From NCBI GenBank assembly GCA_015484945.1, contig WFUO01000057.1, positions 1 to 55,558 of the forward strand: a stretch of 55,558 bases of DNA, given 5' to 3'. The notes beneath the pieces are model-generated. The model saw nothing but the letters and a program-made list of their open reading frames with translations, made no database searches and had not been told where the DNA came from. Position 1 is the first letter of the stretch. The number at the start of each line of letters is the position of its first letter. Made by a program: the position numbers and the translations under genes. Shown piece after piece: positions 45,424-55,009 of this stretch. This DNA is from Gammaproteobacteria bacterium (GTDB lineage Bacteria; Pseudomonadota; Gammaproteobacteria; WFUO01).

Positions 45424-46763
45424 GCCACCTGCCTCCTGACCGTCTCGACGAAGTGCTGGCCGCGTTCGATGTAACTGTCGTACATATCGAAACTGGCACA
45501 GGCGGGTGACAACAGCACACAATCACCGGGACGCGCCAGTTCCGCCGCGCGCTGCACGGCCTCGGTCATGGTCTGCGCCTGCACCACCGGCACCACACCT
45601 TTCAATGCCTGCCCGATGAGCGGGCCGTCGCGCCCGATCAGCACTGCCGCACGTCCATGCCGTTGCATGACCGAACGCAGGGCTGTGAAATCCGCGCCCT
45701 TGCCGTCACCCCCGGCGATCAGCACCACCGGACATCCCAGCCCCTCGATGGCGGCGATGGTGGCGCCGACATTGGTGCCTTTGGAATCGTTGTACCAGCG
45801 GATACCGGCGTGCTCCGCGACCCATTCGGTTCGGTGCGGCAGACCCGGAAAATGGCGCGCCGCCGCCAGCATCGCATCCATCTCCAGCCCCGCGGCCTCG
45901 CCCAGCGCCAGTGCCGCCAGAACATTGGCGATGTTGTGTCGCCCGGGCATCTGGATGCTGGCCGCCGGCATCAGCGCTTGGTCTCCACGCACCAACCACA
46001 GGCCGTCATCGTCCACCCGTACGCCAAAGTCGCACGCACGCTGCGGATGGCCGAGTCCGAACAGCACATGCTTGCGCCGTGGTTCGAGCATGGCCATGAC
46101 GCGTTCGTCATCGGCGTTGAGCACCATGACCCCGTCACCGCTGAAGATACGCCGCTTGGCCCCTGCATAGACATCGATATCCGGGTAGCGGTCCATGTGG
46201 TCGGCGCTGATGTTGAGCACCGTGGCCGCGCGCGCGTTCAGCGACGACGTGGTTTCGAGCTGAAAACTGGACAGCTCGACGATGTAGCAGTCGGGAGCAA
46301 CATCATTCAACAGGTCGAGCACCGGGGTGCCGATATTGCCGCCCACGGCGGCCTGCATGCCTGACTCGCGCGCCATTGCGGCCAGCAGCATGGTGACCGT
46401 GCTCTTGCCATTCGAACCGGTGATGGCGATCACCGGTGCGGCAACCTCGCGCGCAAACAGTTCCACGTCACCAACGATGGCAACCCCGGCCCTGGCTGCC
46501 TCGGCGATGGCCGGCTCGCCGGGCGCCACGCCGGGACTGACGACCAGTTCACGCGCCGTGCACAGCAGACCGGCATCGAACGGGCCCGGAAAGAAGGCGA
46601 TGTCCGGGTAGTCGCGGCGCAACGCGTCCAGACACGGTGGATGCTCACGACTGTCAATCACTGCCAGTTCGACATCGCGCGCGGCGAGATGACGCACGCA
46701 GGACATCCCGGTCTTGCCCAGGCCGACAATGATGACCCTGTCCCTGTCGCGAGTGCCATTCAT
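45420..46763 (-). CDS. murD: UDP-N-acetylmuramoyl-L-alanine--D-glutamate ligase MurD
   Basis: 447 aa. It adds D-Glu to UDP-MurNAc-L-Ala. The N-terminal VIIVGLGKTGMS contacts the uridine part; VVSPGVAPGEP follows; the P-loop is ITGSNGKST at 114-122; the Mur ligase motif NISADHMDRY and the C-terminal YNDSKGTN and LLSPACASFD are typical. It begins 16 bases after mraY, the only gap over 6 bases within the run from mraZ to murC. Confidence 0.97.
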   Translation of the reverse strand: MNGTRDRDRVIIVGLGKTGMSCVRHLAARDVELAVIDSREHPPCLDALRRDYPDIAFFPGPFDAGLLCTARELVVSPGVAPGEPAIAEAARAGVAIVGDVELFAREVAAPVIAITGSNGKSTVTMLLAAMARESGMQAAVGGNIGTPVLDLLNDVAPDCYIVELSSFQLETTSSLNARAATVLNISADHMDRYPDIDVYAGAKRRIFSGDGVMVLNADDERVMAMLEPRRKHVLFGLGHPQRACDFGVRVDDDGLWLVRGDQALMPAASIQMPGRHNIANVLAALALGEAAGLEMDAMLAAARHFPGLPHRTEWVAEHAGIRWYNDSKGTNVGATIAAIEGLGCPVVLIAGGDGKGADFTALRSVMQRHGRAAVLIGRDGPLIGQALKGVVPVVQAQTMTEAVQRAAELARPGDCVLLSPACASFDMYDSYIERGQHFVETVRRQVA

Positions 46764-46779
46764 CGAGTACGCATGCCCC

Positions 46780-47862
46780 TCATCGTATCTTTAGTGTCGC
46801 CAGACCAATCAGTACCAGGATCACGGTGATGATCCAGAAACGCACGATCACGCGTGGCTCCGGCCAGCCCTTGAGTTCGAAATGATGGTGCAGCGGCGCC
46901 ATGCGAAAGATGCGCCGTCCAGTCAGCTTGTACGACACCACCTGCAGGATCACCGACACCGTTTCCATGACGAATACGCCACCCATGATCAGCAATACCA
47001 GTTCCTGACGCACAACCACGGCCACGACACCCAACGCGGCACCCAGCGCCAGGGCGCCGACATCGCCCATGAACACCTGTGCCGGATAGGTGTTGAACCA
47101 CAGGAATCCCAACCCCGCCCCGACTAGCGCGCCACAGAACAGCACCACCTCGCCGACACCGCGTATGGAGGGAATCTGCAGGTATTGCGAAAACTGCGCA
47201 TGACCGCTGGCGTAGGCGAACACGCCCAGCGCCCCGGCCACCAGCACCGTGGGCATGATGGCCAGACCGTCCAGTCCGTCGGTGAGGTTGACGGCGTTGC
47301 TGGAACCGACGATGACGAAGAATGTCAACGGAATGTATATCCAGCCCAGATCGACGACCACGTTCTTGAAGAACGGCACAATCAGCTGGGTCTCGGCCGC
47401 GCTCGAAGCGGTAACATACAACCAGCCCGCCACAGCCAGGCCAACCACGGTCTGGGCGAGAAACTTGGCGCGCGCCGACAGGCCGTTCGGGTCGCGCTTG
47501 ACCAGCTTGCGGTAGTCGTCGATCCAGCCGATGACGCCGAACAGCAAGGTTGTGACCAGCACGATCCAGATGAAGCGGTTGTCGAGCCTGGCCCACAGCA
47601 ATACCGAGATCGTCACTGCGATCAGGATCATGGCGCCACCCATGGTCGGCGTGCCGGCCTTGCTCAGATGTGTCTGCGGTCCGTCGTCACGTATCGTCTG
47701 GCCGATGTTGTGCACATTCAGACGCCGGATCATGAACGGCCCGATGATGAACGAGATCACCAACGCGGTGATGACCGCCAGCACAGCCCGCAGGGTCAGG
47801 TACTGGAAGACATTGAAGCCGCTGTTGTATTGCGCCAGATACTCCGCCAGCCATACCAGCAT
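46780..47862 (-). CDS. mraY: Phospho-N-acetylmuramoyl-pentapeptide transferase MraY
   Basis: 360 aa with ten predicted transmembrane helices. It transfers phospho-MurNAc-pentapeptide to undecaprenyl phosphate, giving lipid I. Conserved cytoplasmic stretches are [14 protein letters not shown], the Asp-rich [51 protein letters not shown] and [17 protein letters not shown]. The ATG overlaps the murF stop by one base (TGATG). Confidence 0.98.
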   Translation of the reverse strand: MLVWLAEYLAQYNSGFNVFQYLTLRAVLAVITALVISFIIGPFMIRRLNVHNIGQTIRDDGPQTHLSKAGTPTMGGAMILIAVTISVLLWARLDNRFIWIVLVTTLLFGVIGWIDDYRKLVKRDPNGLSARAKFLAQTVVGLAVAGWLYVTASSAAETQLIVPFFKNVVVDLGWIYIPLTFFVIVGSSNAVNLTDGLDGLAIMPTVLVAGALGVFAYASGHAQFSQYLQIPSIRGVGEVVLFCGALVGAGLGFLWFNTYPAQVFMGDVGALALGAALGVVAVVVRQELVLLIMGGVFVMETVSVILQVVSYKLTGRRIFRMAPLHHHFELKGWPEPRVIVRFWIITVILVLIGLATLKIR

Positions 47863-49244
47863 CAGACACCTCCTCCGTTGCCTGCCTGCCTGTTGTCGTT
47901 TTGCTTGTCATGACCGCCCAGCAGGGCGACGACGCGCTCCATGCGCATCGCGCGCGAGCCCTTGACCAGAACCACGCCCTCTCCCTTCCAGTCCTGTGCC
48001 AGTTGCCTGGCCAGCGCCTCGGCATTGTCGAAGTGCCGGGCCTGCCCGCCAAAGGATTGCGCGGTATGACGCGTCTGAGGCCCGAGACAGTACAGGCGCG
48101 CGACCCCGGCGCAGCGCGCCATCTGCGCGGCGCGTTCGTGAATGGCCTGTGAATCGGGGCCCAACTCGCCCATGTCGCCGAGCGCCAGCCATCTTTCGCC
48201 CGGCATCGACGACAACACGTCGAGCGCAGCCTGCAGCGAGGCCGGATTGGCGTTGTAGCTGTCGTCAATGATGCGCATGCCGGGCAGGCCGGAGACGATC
48301 TGCAGGCGCCCTTCCACACCGCTGAAGCCATCCAGCCCGGTACGGATGTGTTCGGCCCGGGCACCCATGGCGACGGCCGCGGCGGTGGCCGCCAGCGCAT
48401 TGCGTACGTTGTGCTCGCCGGGGATCGCCAGCGTGCAGTCGATGGCGCCGAGCGGTGTGCGCATGTGCACACGGCTGCCGCCTTCGACCGGTTCCCAGGT
48501 GGCGGTGATGTCCGCATGATCGTCGAGACCGAAACCAAGCACATCGGCATCGCCCGCCATCTCACGCCAGACACCGGCATACACGTCGTCGATATTGATC
48601 ACCGCCACATCACCGCGGCCCAGCGCCTGAAACAGTTCGCCCTTGGCGGCCGCCACCCCGTCGAGATCTCCGAAACCCTCGAGATGCGCGGGGCCGGCAT
48701 TCGTCACCACCCCGACGTTGGGGCGCGCGAGATTGGCGAGAAAGGCGATCTCGCGGGGATGATTGGCACCCATTTCGATGACGCCAAATCGATGCTGCGT
48801 CTGCAGGCGCAGCAATGTCAGCGGCACGCCGATCTCGTTGTTGAGGTTGCCGCGCGTGGCCAGCACCTCGCCAGATTGTGTCAGAATCGCGGCCGTCATC
48901 TCCTTGACCGTGGTCTTGCCGTTGCTGCCGGTAATGGCCACCAGACGGGTGCCAAGACGCTGGCGCCACCAGGCGGCCAGGCGCGCCAGCGCCGCACGGG
49001 TATCGTCAACGACCACCAGCGGAACACTCGACGGGCAGGCCCGCTCGACCAGCGCGCAGACCGCGCCGCGCCGGGCGGCATGCTCGATGAAATCGTGTGC
49101 ATCGTAATGTTCGCCACGCAGGGCGATGAACATCTCGCCCCGAACGATACTGCGCGAATCGGTACTGACACCGGTCACCAGCACGTTGTCGCCCTGCTGC
49201 GTTCCGCCCACGGCGGTGACGATCTCGGACAGCATCAACTTCAT
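47862..49244 (-). CDS. murF: UDP-MurNAc-tripeptide--D-alanyl-D-alanine ligase MurF
   Basis: 460 aa. It adds D-Ala-D-Ala from Ddl to complete the pentapeptide. The substrate-binding N-terminal domain has [19 protein letters not shown], the P-loop is ITGSNGKTT at 104-112, and downstream are [21 protein letters not shown] and the C-terminal SGVEGRLQ and [11 protein letters not shown]. The ATG overlaps the murE stop (ATGA). Confidence 0.97.
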   Translation of the reverse strand: MKLMLSEIVTAVGGTQQGDNVLVTGVSTDSRSIVRGEMFIALRGEHYDAHDFIEHAARRGAVCALVERACPSSVPLVVVDDTRAALARLAAWWRQRLGTRLVAITGSNGKTTVKEMTAAILTQSGEVLATRGNLNNEIGVPLTLLRLQTQHRFGVIEMGANHPREIAFLANLARPNVGVVTNAGPAHLEGFGDLDGVAAAKGELFQALGRGDVAVINIDDVYAGVWREMAGDADVLGFGLDDHADITATWEPVEGGSRVHMRTPLGAIDCTLAIPGEHNVRNALAATAAAVAMGARAEHIRTGLDGFSGVEGRLQIVSGLPGMRIIDDSYNANPASLQAALDVLSSMPGERWLALGDMGELGPDSQAIHERAAQMARCAGVARLYCLGPQTRHTAQSFGGQARHFDNAEALARQLAQDWKGEGVVLVKGSRAMRMERVVALLGGHDKQNDNRQAGNGGGV

Positions 49245-50758
49245 GCGGCACCTCCCGGCAGGCGTTCGATCTGTTCGCGGTCATTGAAGGGGATGCTGTT
49301 TTCACCCACGATCTGCACCTGCTCGTGGCCCTTGCCGGCCACCAGGACGATATCGTTTGGCGAAGCGATCTGCGCCGCGCGCGAGATCGCCTCGCCGCGA
49401 TCGATGACGGTCTCGACCTCACGACCAGGCACGATGCCGGCCTCGATGTCGTCGATTATCGAACGCGGCTCCTCGCTGCGCGGATTGTCGCTGGTGAGAA
49501 TGACCACGTCGGCCAGCAGACTGGCGGTCTCGCCCATCACCGGCCGCTTGCCGCGGTCACGATCGCCGCCGCAACCGAAAACGCAGATCAGACGCCCGCC
49601 ATCGGGCAGATGTCCGCGCAGCGAACGCAATACCTGCGCGAGGGCGCCGGGTGTGTGCGCATAATCGATCACGAACAGCGGCAGACCCGGACGCGCGACG
49701 GGTTCCATTCGCCCAGGTACGGTTTGCACGCCGGCCACCGCATCGATGACGGCGTCGAAATCCTCACCCGCCTGACACAGCACCGCAATGACGGCCAGTA
49801 GATTGCCGGCGTTGAAACGCCCCAGCAGGGTGCTGCGCAGCGTCGCATTACCCCAGGGTGAAAGTATCCGCATCGTGAAACCGTCCAGGGACAACCGCAG
49901 TTCGTCGGCGACGATCCGGTCGCTGGCGGGTCCTTGCGCCAGACTGTATCCGATACGCTGCATGGCCGTATCCAGATGCCTGAGCATCTTACGGCTGCCA
50001 TCGTCATCGAGATTGATTACCGCCGCCGCCAGCCCCGGCATGTCGAACAGTCGCCGCTTTGCAGCCGCATAGGCCGCCAGGTCGCCATGATAGTCGAGGT
50101 GGTCACGCGTAATGTTGGTCAACACGGCGCTGTTGAAATGCACGCCATTGACACGCCCCTGCTCCAGCGCATGCGAAGAAACTTCCATCACGCACCATTC
50201 GGCACCCTGCTCGCGCATGGCGTGCATCAGCGAATGGACGCGCAAGGCGTCCGGCGTGGTGTGGGTTGCGGGTTGCAGGTCACCATAGAGTCCATAGCCA
50301 AGCGTGCCGATCACGCCACAACGCCTGCCCAGGGCCTGCACGGCCTGGGCGATGAAATGGCTGCATGAGGTCTTGCCATCGGTGCCGGTGATACCGACTA
50401 CGGTCATGGCCTTTGAGGGCTGCGCATAGAAACGGTCGGCGATGACGCCGACCTGTTGACCGAGACGAGAGACCGCCAGCAACGGCACCCCCCCTTTCGC
50501 TCGCGGCGGACGGTGCGCGGGAAAACGCGTATCCGGTTCCCAGGCAATCGCCGCCGCGCCGGCCGCCAGCACGTCGTCGATGTGTTCGGCTCCATGCGTG
50601 GTGGCGCCGGCACAGGCCAGAAACAGATCCCCGCGTTCGACCTCGCGGCTGTCGATGGCCAGCCCGGCGATCTCGATATCGTCCGCCGGCGCAACCTCGG
50701 CCAGCCCGGCCAGCAACTGGCTCAGGCGTCTTGCCGGCATGTGCGCGGCGGCCATCAT
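49241..50758 (-). CDS. murE: UDP-MurNAc-L-Ala-D-Glu--meso-diaminopimelate ligase MurE
   Basis: 505 aa from the ATG at 50758, overlapping the ftsI stop; a second ATG follows at once. The P-loop GITGTDGKTS lies at 122-131, with NITRDHLDYHG, the conserved VFGCGGDRDRGKRPVM, and the third-residue recognition motif DNPRSEEP. The DNPR form indicates specificity for meso-diaminopimelate rather than lysine, as expected for a Gram-negative wall. Confidence 0.97.
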   Translation of the reverse strand: MMAAAHMPARRLSQLLAGLAEVAPADDIEIAGLAIDSREVERGDLFLACAGATTHGAEHIDDVLAAGAAAIAWEPDTRFPAHRPPRAKGGVPLLAVSRLGQQVGVIADRFYAQPSKAMTVVGITGTDGKTSCSHFIAQAVQALGRRCGVIGTLGYGLYGDLQPATHTTPDALRVHSLMHAMREQGAEWCVMEVSSHALEQGRVNGVHFNSAVLTNITRDHLDYHGDLAAYAAAKRRLFDMPGLAAAVINLDDDGSRKMLRHLDTAMQRIGYSLAQGPASDRIVADELRLSLDGFTMRILSPWGNATLRSTLLGRFNAGNLLAVIAVLCQAGEDFDAVIDAVAGVQTVPGRMEPVARPGLPLFVIDYAHTPGALAQVLRSLRGHLPDGGRLICVFGCGGDRDRGKRPVMGETASLLADVVILTSDNPRSEEPRSIIDDIEAGIVPGREVETVIDRGEAISRAAQIASPNDIVLVAGKGHEQVQIVGENSIPFNDREQIERLPGGAA

Positions 50759-52470
50759 GAATGCCTCCCCGCGCGACGCGCCCGGGTCTCGATCACGCCG
50801 TTATCGTCGGGCGGGATATCGAGCAGGCGCATGGCGCCGGTCATCACACGCGCGAATACCGGCGCCGCCACGGCGCCACCGTAATACTCGCCGGCAGTTG
50901 GCTCGTTGATCATCACCACCATGACCAGGCGCGGGTGCGAGGCCGGAATCATCCCGGCGAACACCGATACGTAACGGTCCTCGGCATAGCCGCCAGCGGT
51001 GGACTTGTGCGTGGTACCGGTCTTGCCGGCTACCCGGTAACCTGGCACCCGTGCGCGATGACCGGTACCATCACGGCTGACCACAGCCTCGAGCATGCGC
51101 CGCACCTGACGCGCGATGTGGACGGGTATCACCTGGCGGCCCTGCACCGGCCGCTCGCGACGCACGAAGCTCACCGGCACCAGACGGCCATCGTTGGCCA
51201 GCACCGCATAGGCACGCGCCAGTTGCAGCGGCGTAACCGACAGACCATAACCGAAAGACATGGTCACGCGCTCGATCTCGTGCCAACGCCGGTAGTGCAT
51301 CAGCAAGCCGCCGACCTCGCCGGGAAAACCGCTGCCAGTGACCTGACCGAAACCGAGACGCGTGAAAACACCCCACAGCTGCTCGGGCCGCAACGACAGT
51401 GCCAGGCGTGTGGCGCCGACGTTACTGGACTTGGACAGCAGGTGGGTCATGTCCACCACTCCATAGTTGCGATGATCACGGATGGTATTGCGCCCGACAC
51501 GGATATAACCGGGCGAGGTGTCGATCAGTGATCCGGCGCGGTATTTGCCACTCTGCAGGGCTGCGACAACCGTGAAGGGCTTGATGGTCGAACCGGGCTC
51601 GAACACGTCGGTGACGGCGCGATTACGGTAGCGATCACCGCGCAAGTGACGACGGTTGTTGGGGTTGTAGGATGGCTGGTTGACCAGCGCCAACACCTCG
51701 CCGGTACGCGCGTCGAGGATCACGGCCGAACCGGAACGCGCACGATGGCGGATCACTGCGGCCTTGAGCTCACGGTAGAGCAGGTACTGCAAGCGCTTGT
51801 CGATGCTCAGCCGCAAATCCTTGCCGGGACGAGAGGCGCGGATGCGCTCCACGTCCTCGACCGTGCGCCCGAGCCGGTCCTTGATCACCCGCTTGCGGCC
51901 GGGAACACCGGTCAGCCACTTGTTGAACGCCAATTCCATGCCTTCCTGGCCGCCATCGTCGATGTCGGTAAAGCCGACCACGTGCGCCGCGACCTCGCCG
52001 GTCGGGTAGTAACGCCGGTATTCGGTCATCAGGTAAACGCCGGGGAGCTTCAATGCCCTGACCCTGGCGGCGACATCCGGATTCACGTGCCGTTTCAGAT
52101 ACACGAATTCACGCCCGCTGTAGCGCGCCAGCAGACGCCGAACCCGATCGGGGGCGAGATCCAGCACCCGCGCCAGCGCGGGAATGCCCGCGCGTGAGGC
52201 GATCAGCTCCTGCGGATTGACCCACACCGAACTGACCGGCGTACTGATCGCCAACAATTCGCCATTGCGGTCGGTGATCACGCCACGATGCGCCGGAATC
52301 GCGATACTGCGCAGATGGCGCGACTGTCCCTGGCTCTTGAGAAACGCGGTATTGAAAACCTGCAGATACACCGCGCGCCAGCCGAGCAACACCACGCCCA
52401 TGGCCAGCAACGCCAGGACGATGAAACGCCGCATGCGTGTCACCGGTATGTTGTGGCCTTGCTCTTTCAC
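50755..52470 (-). CDS. ftsI: Septal peptidoglycan transpeptidase FtsI (PBP3)
   Basis: 571 aa from a GTG at 52470 in a GTGA overlap with ftsL. Class B penicillin-binding protein: a short cytoplasmic N-terminus, one transmembrane helix (about 15-35), a pedestal domain, and the transpeptidase with catalytic Ser294 in EPGSTIKPF, SSN at 348-350 and KTGT at 483-486. It crosslinks septal peptidoglycan and pairs with FtsW encoded downstream. The C-terminus is basic (ETRARRAGRHS). Confidence 0.97.
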   Translation of the reverse strand: MKEQGHNIPVTRMRRFIVLALLAMGVVLLGWRAVYLQVFNTAFLKSQGQSRHLRSIAIPAHRGVITDRNGELLAISTPVSSVWVNPQELIASRAGIPALARVLDLAPDRVRRLLARYSGREFVYLKRHVNPDVAARVRALKLPGVYLMTEYRRYYPTGEVAAHVVGFTDIDDGGQEGMELAFNKWLTGVPGRKRVIKDRLGRTVEDVERIRASRPGKDLRLSIDKRLQYLLYRELKAAVIRHRARSGSAVILDARTGEVLALVNQPSYNPNNRRHLRGDRYRNRAVTDVFEPGSTIKPFTVVAALQSGKYRAGSLIDTSPGYIRVGRNTIRDHRNYGVVDMTHLLSKSSNVGATRLALSLRPEQLWGVFTRLGFGQVTGSGFPGEVGGLLMHYRRWHEIERVTMSFGYGLSVTPLQLARAYAVLANDGRLVPVSFVRRERPVQGRQVIPVHIARQVRRMLEAVVSRDGTGHRARVPGYRVAGKTGTTHKSTAGGYAEDRYVSVFAGMIPASHPRLVMVVMINEPTAGEYYGGAVAAPVFARVMTGAMRLLDIPPDDNGVIETRARRAGRHS

Positions 52471-52736
52471 GGCTTGATCACCACGATGTCACCAGCCTCG
52501 GGCATCTTCATCTCCAACTGGGTGCGCGCGATACGCTCGATGCGCTCATGCCGCGCCCAGGCACTCTGTTCCAGCTGCAACCGGCCCCATTCCACGTCGA
52601 GGGCATCCTGTTGTTTCTTCAGTGCTTGCAGCTGGCTGAACAACTTGCGGCTCCGATGCTTGGCGTCGATCACCGCTATCGCACTGCCGATCACCAGCAC
52701 CAGCACCACGCCCATGCGCAACCCTGTCCGCTTCAC
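52467..52736 (-). CDS. ftsL: Cell division protein FtsL
   Basis: 89 aa from a GTG at 52736 that overlaps the rsmH stop (GTGA). Small bitopic protein: short basic N-terminus, one transmembrane helix (about 7-24), then a periplasmic coiled coil ([20 protein letters not shown] and following heptads). FtsL forms a complex with FtsB and FtsQ and activates FtsWI. Sequence conservation is low in this family; identification rests on size, topology and position between rsmH and ftsI. Confidence 0.92.
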   Translation of the reverse strand: MKRTGLRMGVVLVLVIGSAIAVIDAKHRSRKLFSQLQALKKQQDALDVEWGRLQLEQSAWARHERIERIARTQLEMKMPEAGDIVVIKP

Positions 52737-53674
52737 GATACCCGCTCCGCAATGCGCATGATGGCGCTGCGCGCGCGCGGATTGTCACGCACCTCGGCCT
52801 CGCCGGCGCGCACCGGCTTGCCGATCGCACGCAGGCGGGTGCGAAACGGCTCGCTCGCAACCGGCAGCCCAGGCGGCAGCTCGTCCAGCTCACCCTTTTG
52901 CTGCGCACGTATGAATCGTTTCACCACGCGATCCTCGAGCGAATGAAAACTGATCACCACCAGGCGTCCACCGATCGCAAGCACATCGGGCACGGCATCG
53001 AGCACAGTGCGCAGATCCTCGAGTTCACGGTTGAGATGGATGCGAATGGCCTGAAACGTGCGCGTGGCCGGATGCTTGTGTTTCTCGCGCCGCGGCACCG
53101 CCGCGGCCACGACGTCGGCCAGTCGGGTGGTGCTGTGCAGCGGCGCCTCGCGCCTGGCTTCGACGATGGCGCGTGCGATACGCCGATGAAAACGTTCCTC
53201 TCCATAGTCGCGCAGGATTCGCGAGAGCTCCTCTTCTGATACCTGTTGCAACCATTCCCCGGCCGACACGCCACTGTCGGGATCCATGCGCATCTCCAGC
53301 GGGCCCTCGTGCTGGAAGCTGAAGCCGCGCCGGGGGTCGTCGAGCTGGGGTGACGAAACCCCGAGGTCCAGCAACAGACCGTTGACCTTTCCGCTCAGGT
53401 CCTGCGTTTCGACCACTTGCCGCAACATGGCGAAGCTTCCTCTGACGATAGAAAATCGCTTGTCCTGTCCATACCGGGCCCGGGCCGCGGCAACCGCATC
53501 CGGGTCCTTGTCGAAGGCCAGCAGGCGCCCGCCCTCTGCCAACCTGTCCAGGATGGCGCCACTGTGTCCACCCCGGCCGAAGGTGCCATCCACATAGAGG
53601 CCGGACGGCTTCACGGCCAGGGCCGCTACCGCCTCGTCGAGCAGTACCGGCCGATGTGCGTGTGTCTGTGTCAT
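52733..53674 (-). CDS. rsmH: 16S rRNA m4C1402 N4-methyltransferase RsmH (MraW)
   Basis: 313 aa. SAM-dependent methylation of C1402 in the ribosomal decoding centre. The N-terminal [13 protein letters not shown] is followed by the SAM motif [33 protein letters not shown], and the C-terminal [15 protein letters not shown], all diagnostic. The ATG is 6 bases after the mraZ stop. Confidence 0.97.
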   Translation of the reverse strand: MTQTHAHRPVLLDEAVAALAVKPSGLYVDGTFGRGGHSGAILDRLAEGGRLLAFDKDPDAVAAARARYGQDKRFSIVRGSFAMLRQVVETQDLSGKVNGLLLDLGVSSPQLDDPRRGFSFQHEGPLEMRMDPDSGVSAGEWLQQVSEEELSRILRDYGEERFHRRIARAIVEARREAPLHSTTRLADVVAAAVPRREKHKHPATRTFQAIRIHLNRELEDLRTVLDAVPDVLAIGGRLVVISFHSLEDRVVKRFIRAQQKGELDELPPGLPVASEPFRTRLRAIGKPVRAGEAEVRDNPRARSAIMRIAERVS

Positions 53675-53680
53675 CCCTGT

Positions 53681-54136
53681 TTACAACGACAGGCTTTCCA
53701 GTTCGGCGGGCAGTTCAGCCTCGTCAAGCGCACCCGCCTCGAGCCAGTCGTCACACTGACTGTTCCAGGCCTGCTCGTCCCACAACTCCAGCTTGTTGCC
53801 CTGCCCAATCAGCACCACGCGCTTGTCGAGCCCGGCAAAACTGCGCAACGGCGGGGTCAGCAGGATGCGACCGTTGCCGTCCATCTCGCATTCGGTGGCA
53901 TGACCGATGAGCAGGCGTTGCAGGCTGCGGGCCTGGCGATTGAAGCTGGGCAGGCGCACGAGCTTGCGCTCGATCTCCTCCCACTCACCCAGCGGATAGA
54001 TCAACAGGCAGTGATCACGATCGACCGTGACCACCAGTCTCCCGCCGGACTGCGCCTGCAACGCTTCACGATACCGGGCCGGCATCGTAAGTCGCCCCTT
54101 CGCATCCAGATTGAGAACGTTGACCCCTCTAAACAC
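53681..54136 (-). CDS. mraZ: Transcriptional regulator MraZ
   Basis: 151 aa from a GTG at 54136 (VFRGVNVLNLDAKGRL) with AGGAG 6 bases upstream. Two AbrB-like domains repeat the DxxGR signature: NLDAKGRLTMPARYRE near the start and CEMDGNGRILLTPPLR in the second half. MraZ forms ring-shaped oligomers and represses the dcw promoter by binding tandem repeats downstream of it. Such repeats are present just upstream of this start codon, indicating autoregulation. Confidence 0.95.
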   Translation of the reverse strand: MFRGVNVLNLDAKGRLTMPARYREALQAQSGGRLVVTVDRDHCLLIYPLGEWEEIERKLVRLPSFNRQARSLQRLLIGHATECEMDGNGRILLTPPLRSFAGLDKRVVLIGQGNKLELWDEQAWNSQCDDWLEAGALDEAELPAELESLSL

Positions 54137-54162
54137 CTGCCGCTCCTGGCATCTGTCAATGC

Positions 54163-54197
54163 CCCACAAAAAACCACAATCATCCACAAATAACCAC
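54163..54197 (-). promoter_or_regulatory. MraZ box: four GTGG repeats with 10-base period
   Basis: On the minus strand GTGGT, GTGGA, GTGGT and GTGGG occur at 54193-54197, 54183-54187, 54173-54177 and 54163-54167, each separated by exactly 5 bases, all in the mraZ leader. E. coli MraZ binds three TGGGN repeats with the same 5-base spacing, so this is almost certainly the autoregulatory operator. Confidence 0.82.
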
Positions 54198-54205
54198 TTC
54201 TCTAC

Positions 54206-54234
54206 ATATTGGTACCACTTGCCCGGCATGTCAA
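54206..54234 (-). promoter_or_regulatory. Candidate promoter of the mraZ (dcw) operon
   Basis: A perfect -35 TTGACA (54229-54234) is followed after 17 bases by CAATAT as a weak -10. The MraZ repeats start 9 bases further downstream, so bound MraZ would block the start region. Confidence 0.55.
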
Positions 54235-54435
54235 GCGCAAAAAGCCTGATAATCCTTTTGCCGACAAGCACTTAGCGCGCATCCCGGGGTGCGGAAACGA
54301 TTCTGGATAGCCTGAAAAATCAGTAGCTTGCGATGGGTATTTATTGTGAAATATGAGCTATATGACTTGTTTTTTGTGTGGTTTTTGTCGGCGGAAAGTG
54401 TGATGAACATCAAGCGCCGATACAAGAGGAGCCTT

Positions 54436-54490
54436 AAAAGAGAAAAGAAAACGAAGCCTGGCCATCATGTCTGCATGGCGACCATCAGGC
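54436..54490 (-). terminator. Putative terminator of rnpB
   Basis: Beyond the 3' end of rnpB, nested arms GCCTG/CAGGC and GCCAT/ATGGC form a bulged stem (54456-54490). It is followed on the minus strand by a T-rich tract with runs of four T broken by C. Confidence 0.4.
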
Positions 54491-54529
54491 GATTTTATCT
54501 TGTCACTTTTCCTGATCCATATAAGAAAG

Positions 54530-54938
54530 GAGTCGGCCGGTAAGCCGGGTTCTGTCGTGGACAGCCATTCATCTGGGATGCATGTCGCCATGCACCTCTA
54601 GCGACCTACCCGGGAACGGTGCGGGCCACACCTGTCGTTCCCCTATTTGGTCTTGCTCCGGGTGGGGTTTACCCTGCCACTCGTGTTGCCACGAGCGCGG
54701 TGCGCTCTTACCGCACCTTTTCACCCTTGCCTGTGCCCCGCCACCAAATCGGCCCGTCGTCGGGACAACCTCCCTTTGAGGCTTGATCGGGGTCGATTTG
54801 GTGGCGGGGCCATCGGCGGTATGTTTTCTGTGGCACTTTCCGTGGGCTCGCGCCCCCCAGGCGTTACCTGGCACCCTGCCCTGTGGAGCCCGGACTTTCC
54901 TCTGTGGCCGCAACCACAGCGGCTGTCTGGCCGACTCC
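54530..54938 (-). ncRNA. rnpB: RNase P RNA, bacterial type A, with enlarged P12
   Basis: About 409 nt, against 377 in E. coli. The catalytic RNA of RNase P matures tRNA 5' ends. Recognised blocks, read on the minus strand, are GAGGAAAGTCCGGGCTCC near the 5' end, GGTGCCAGGTAACGCCTGGG, GGTGCGGTAAGAGCGCACCG, CCACCCGGAGCAAGACCAAA, and ACAGAACCCGGCTTA close to the 3' end. The 5' GAGTCGGCC pairs with the 3' GGCCGACTC as helix P1, which fixes both ends. The extra length lies in P12 (54735-54810). Confidence 0.97.
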
Positions 54939-54944
54939 GACCCC

Positions 54945-54953
54945 AGTGTAGCA
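54945..54953 (-). promoter_or_regulatory. rnpB promoter (extended -10)
   Basis: TGCTACACT (TG-N-TACACT) ends 6 bases before the predicted 5' end of RNase P RNA at 54938. Upstream, TGGTGA about 18 bases away is a poor -35. Confidence 0.6.
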
Positions 54954-55009
54954 TCCAGCCGGGCCGTTTCACCAGTGCCGGACAGGTGCGTGAACGATCC
55001 AAACAGTGA

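Larger units (their letters stand above)
54137..54529. other. mraZ-rnpB intergenic region
   Basis: 393 bases. Besides the MraZ operator and promoter it holds A/T-rich sequence and the putative rnpB terminator. Short open frames on both strands (for example 54328-54543) run into rnpB or lack ribosome sites, and I do not accept them as genes. Confidence 0.6.

Noticed and set aside
54328-54543. 71-codon plus-strand frame (starts MRWVFIVKYELY)
   Set aside because: It runs into the 3' end of rnpB, lacks a ribosome site and lies in A/T-rich leader/terminator DNA.
54569-54913. Open frames within the RNase P RNA on both strands
   Set aside because: They overlap a clearly recognised structured RNA and have no protein family features.
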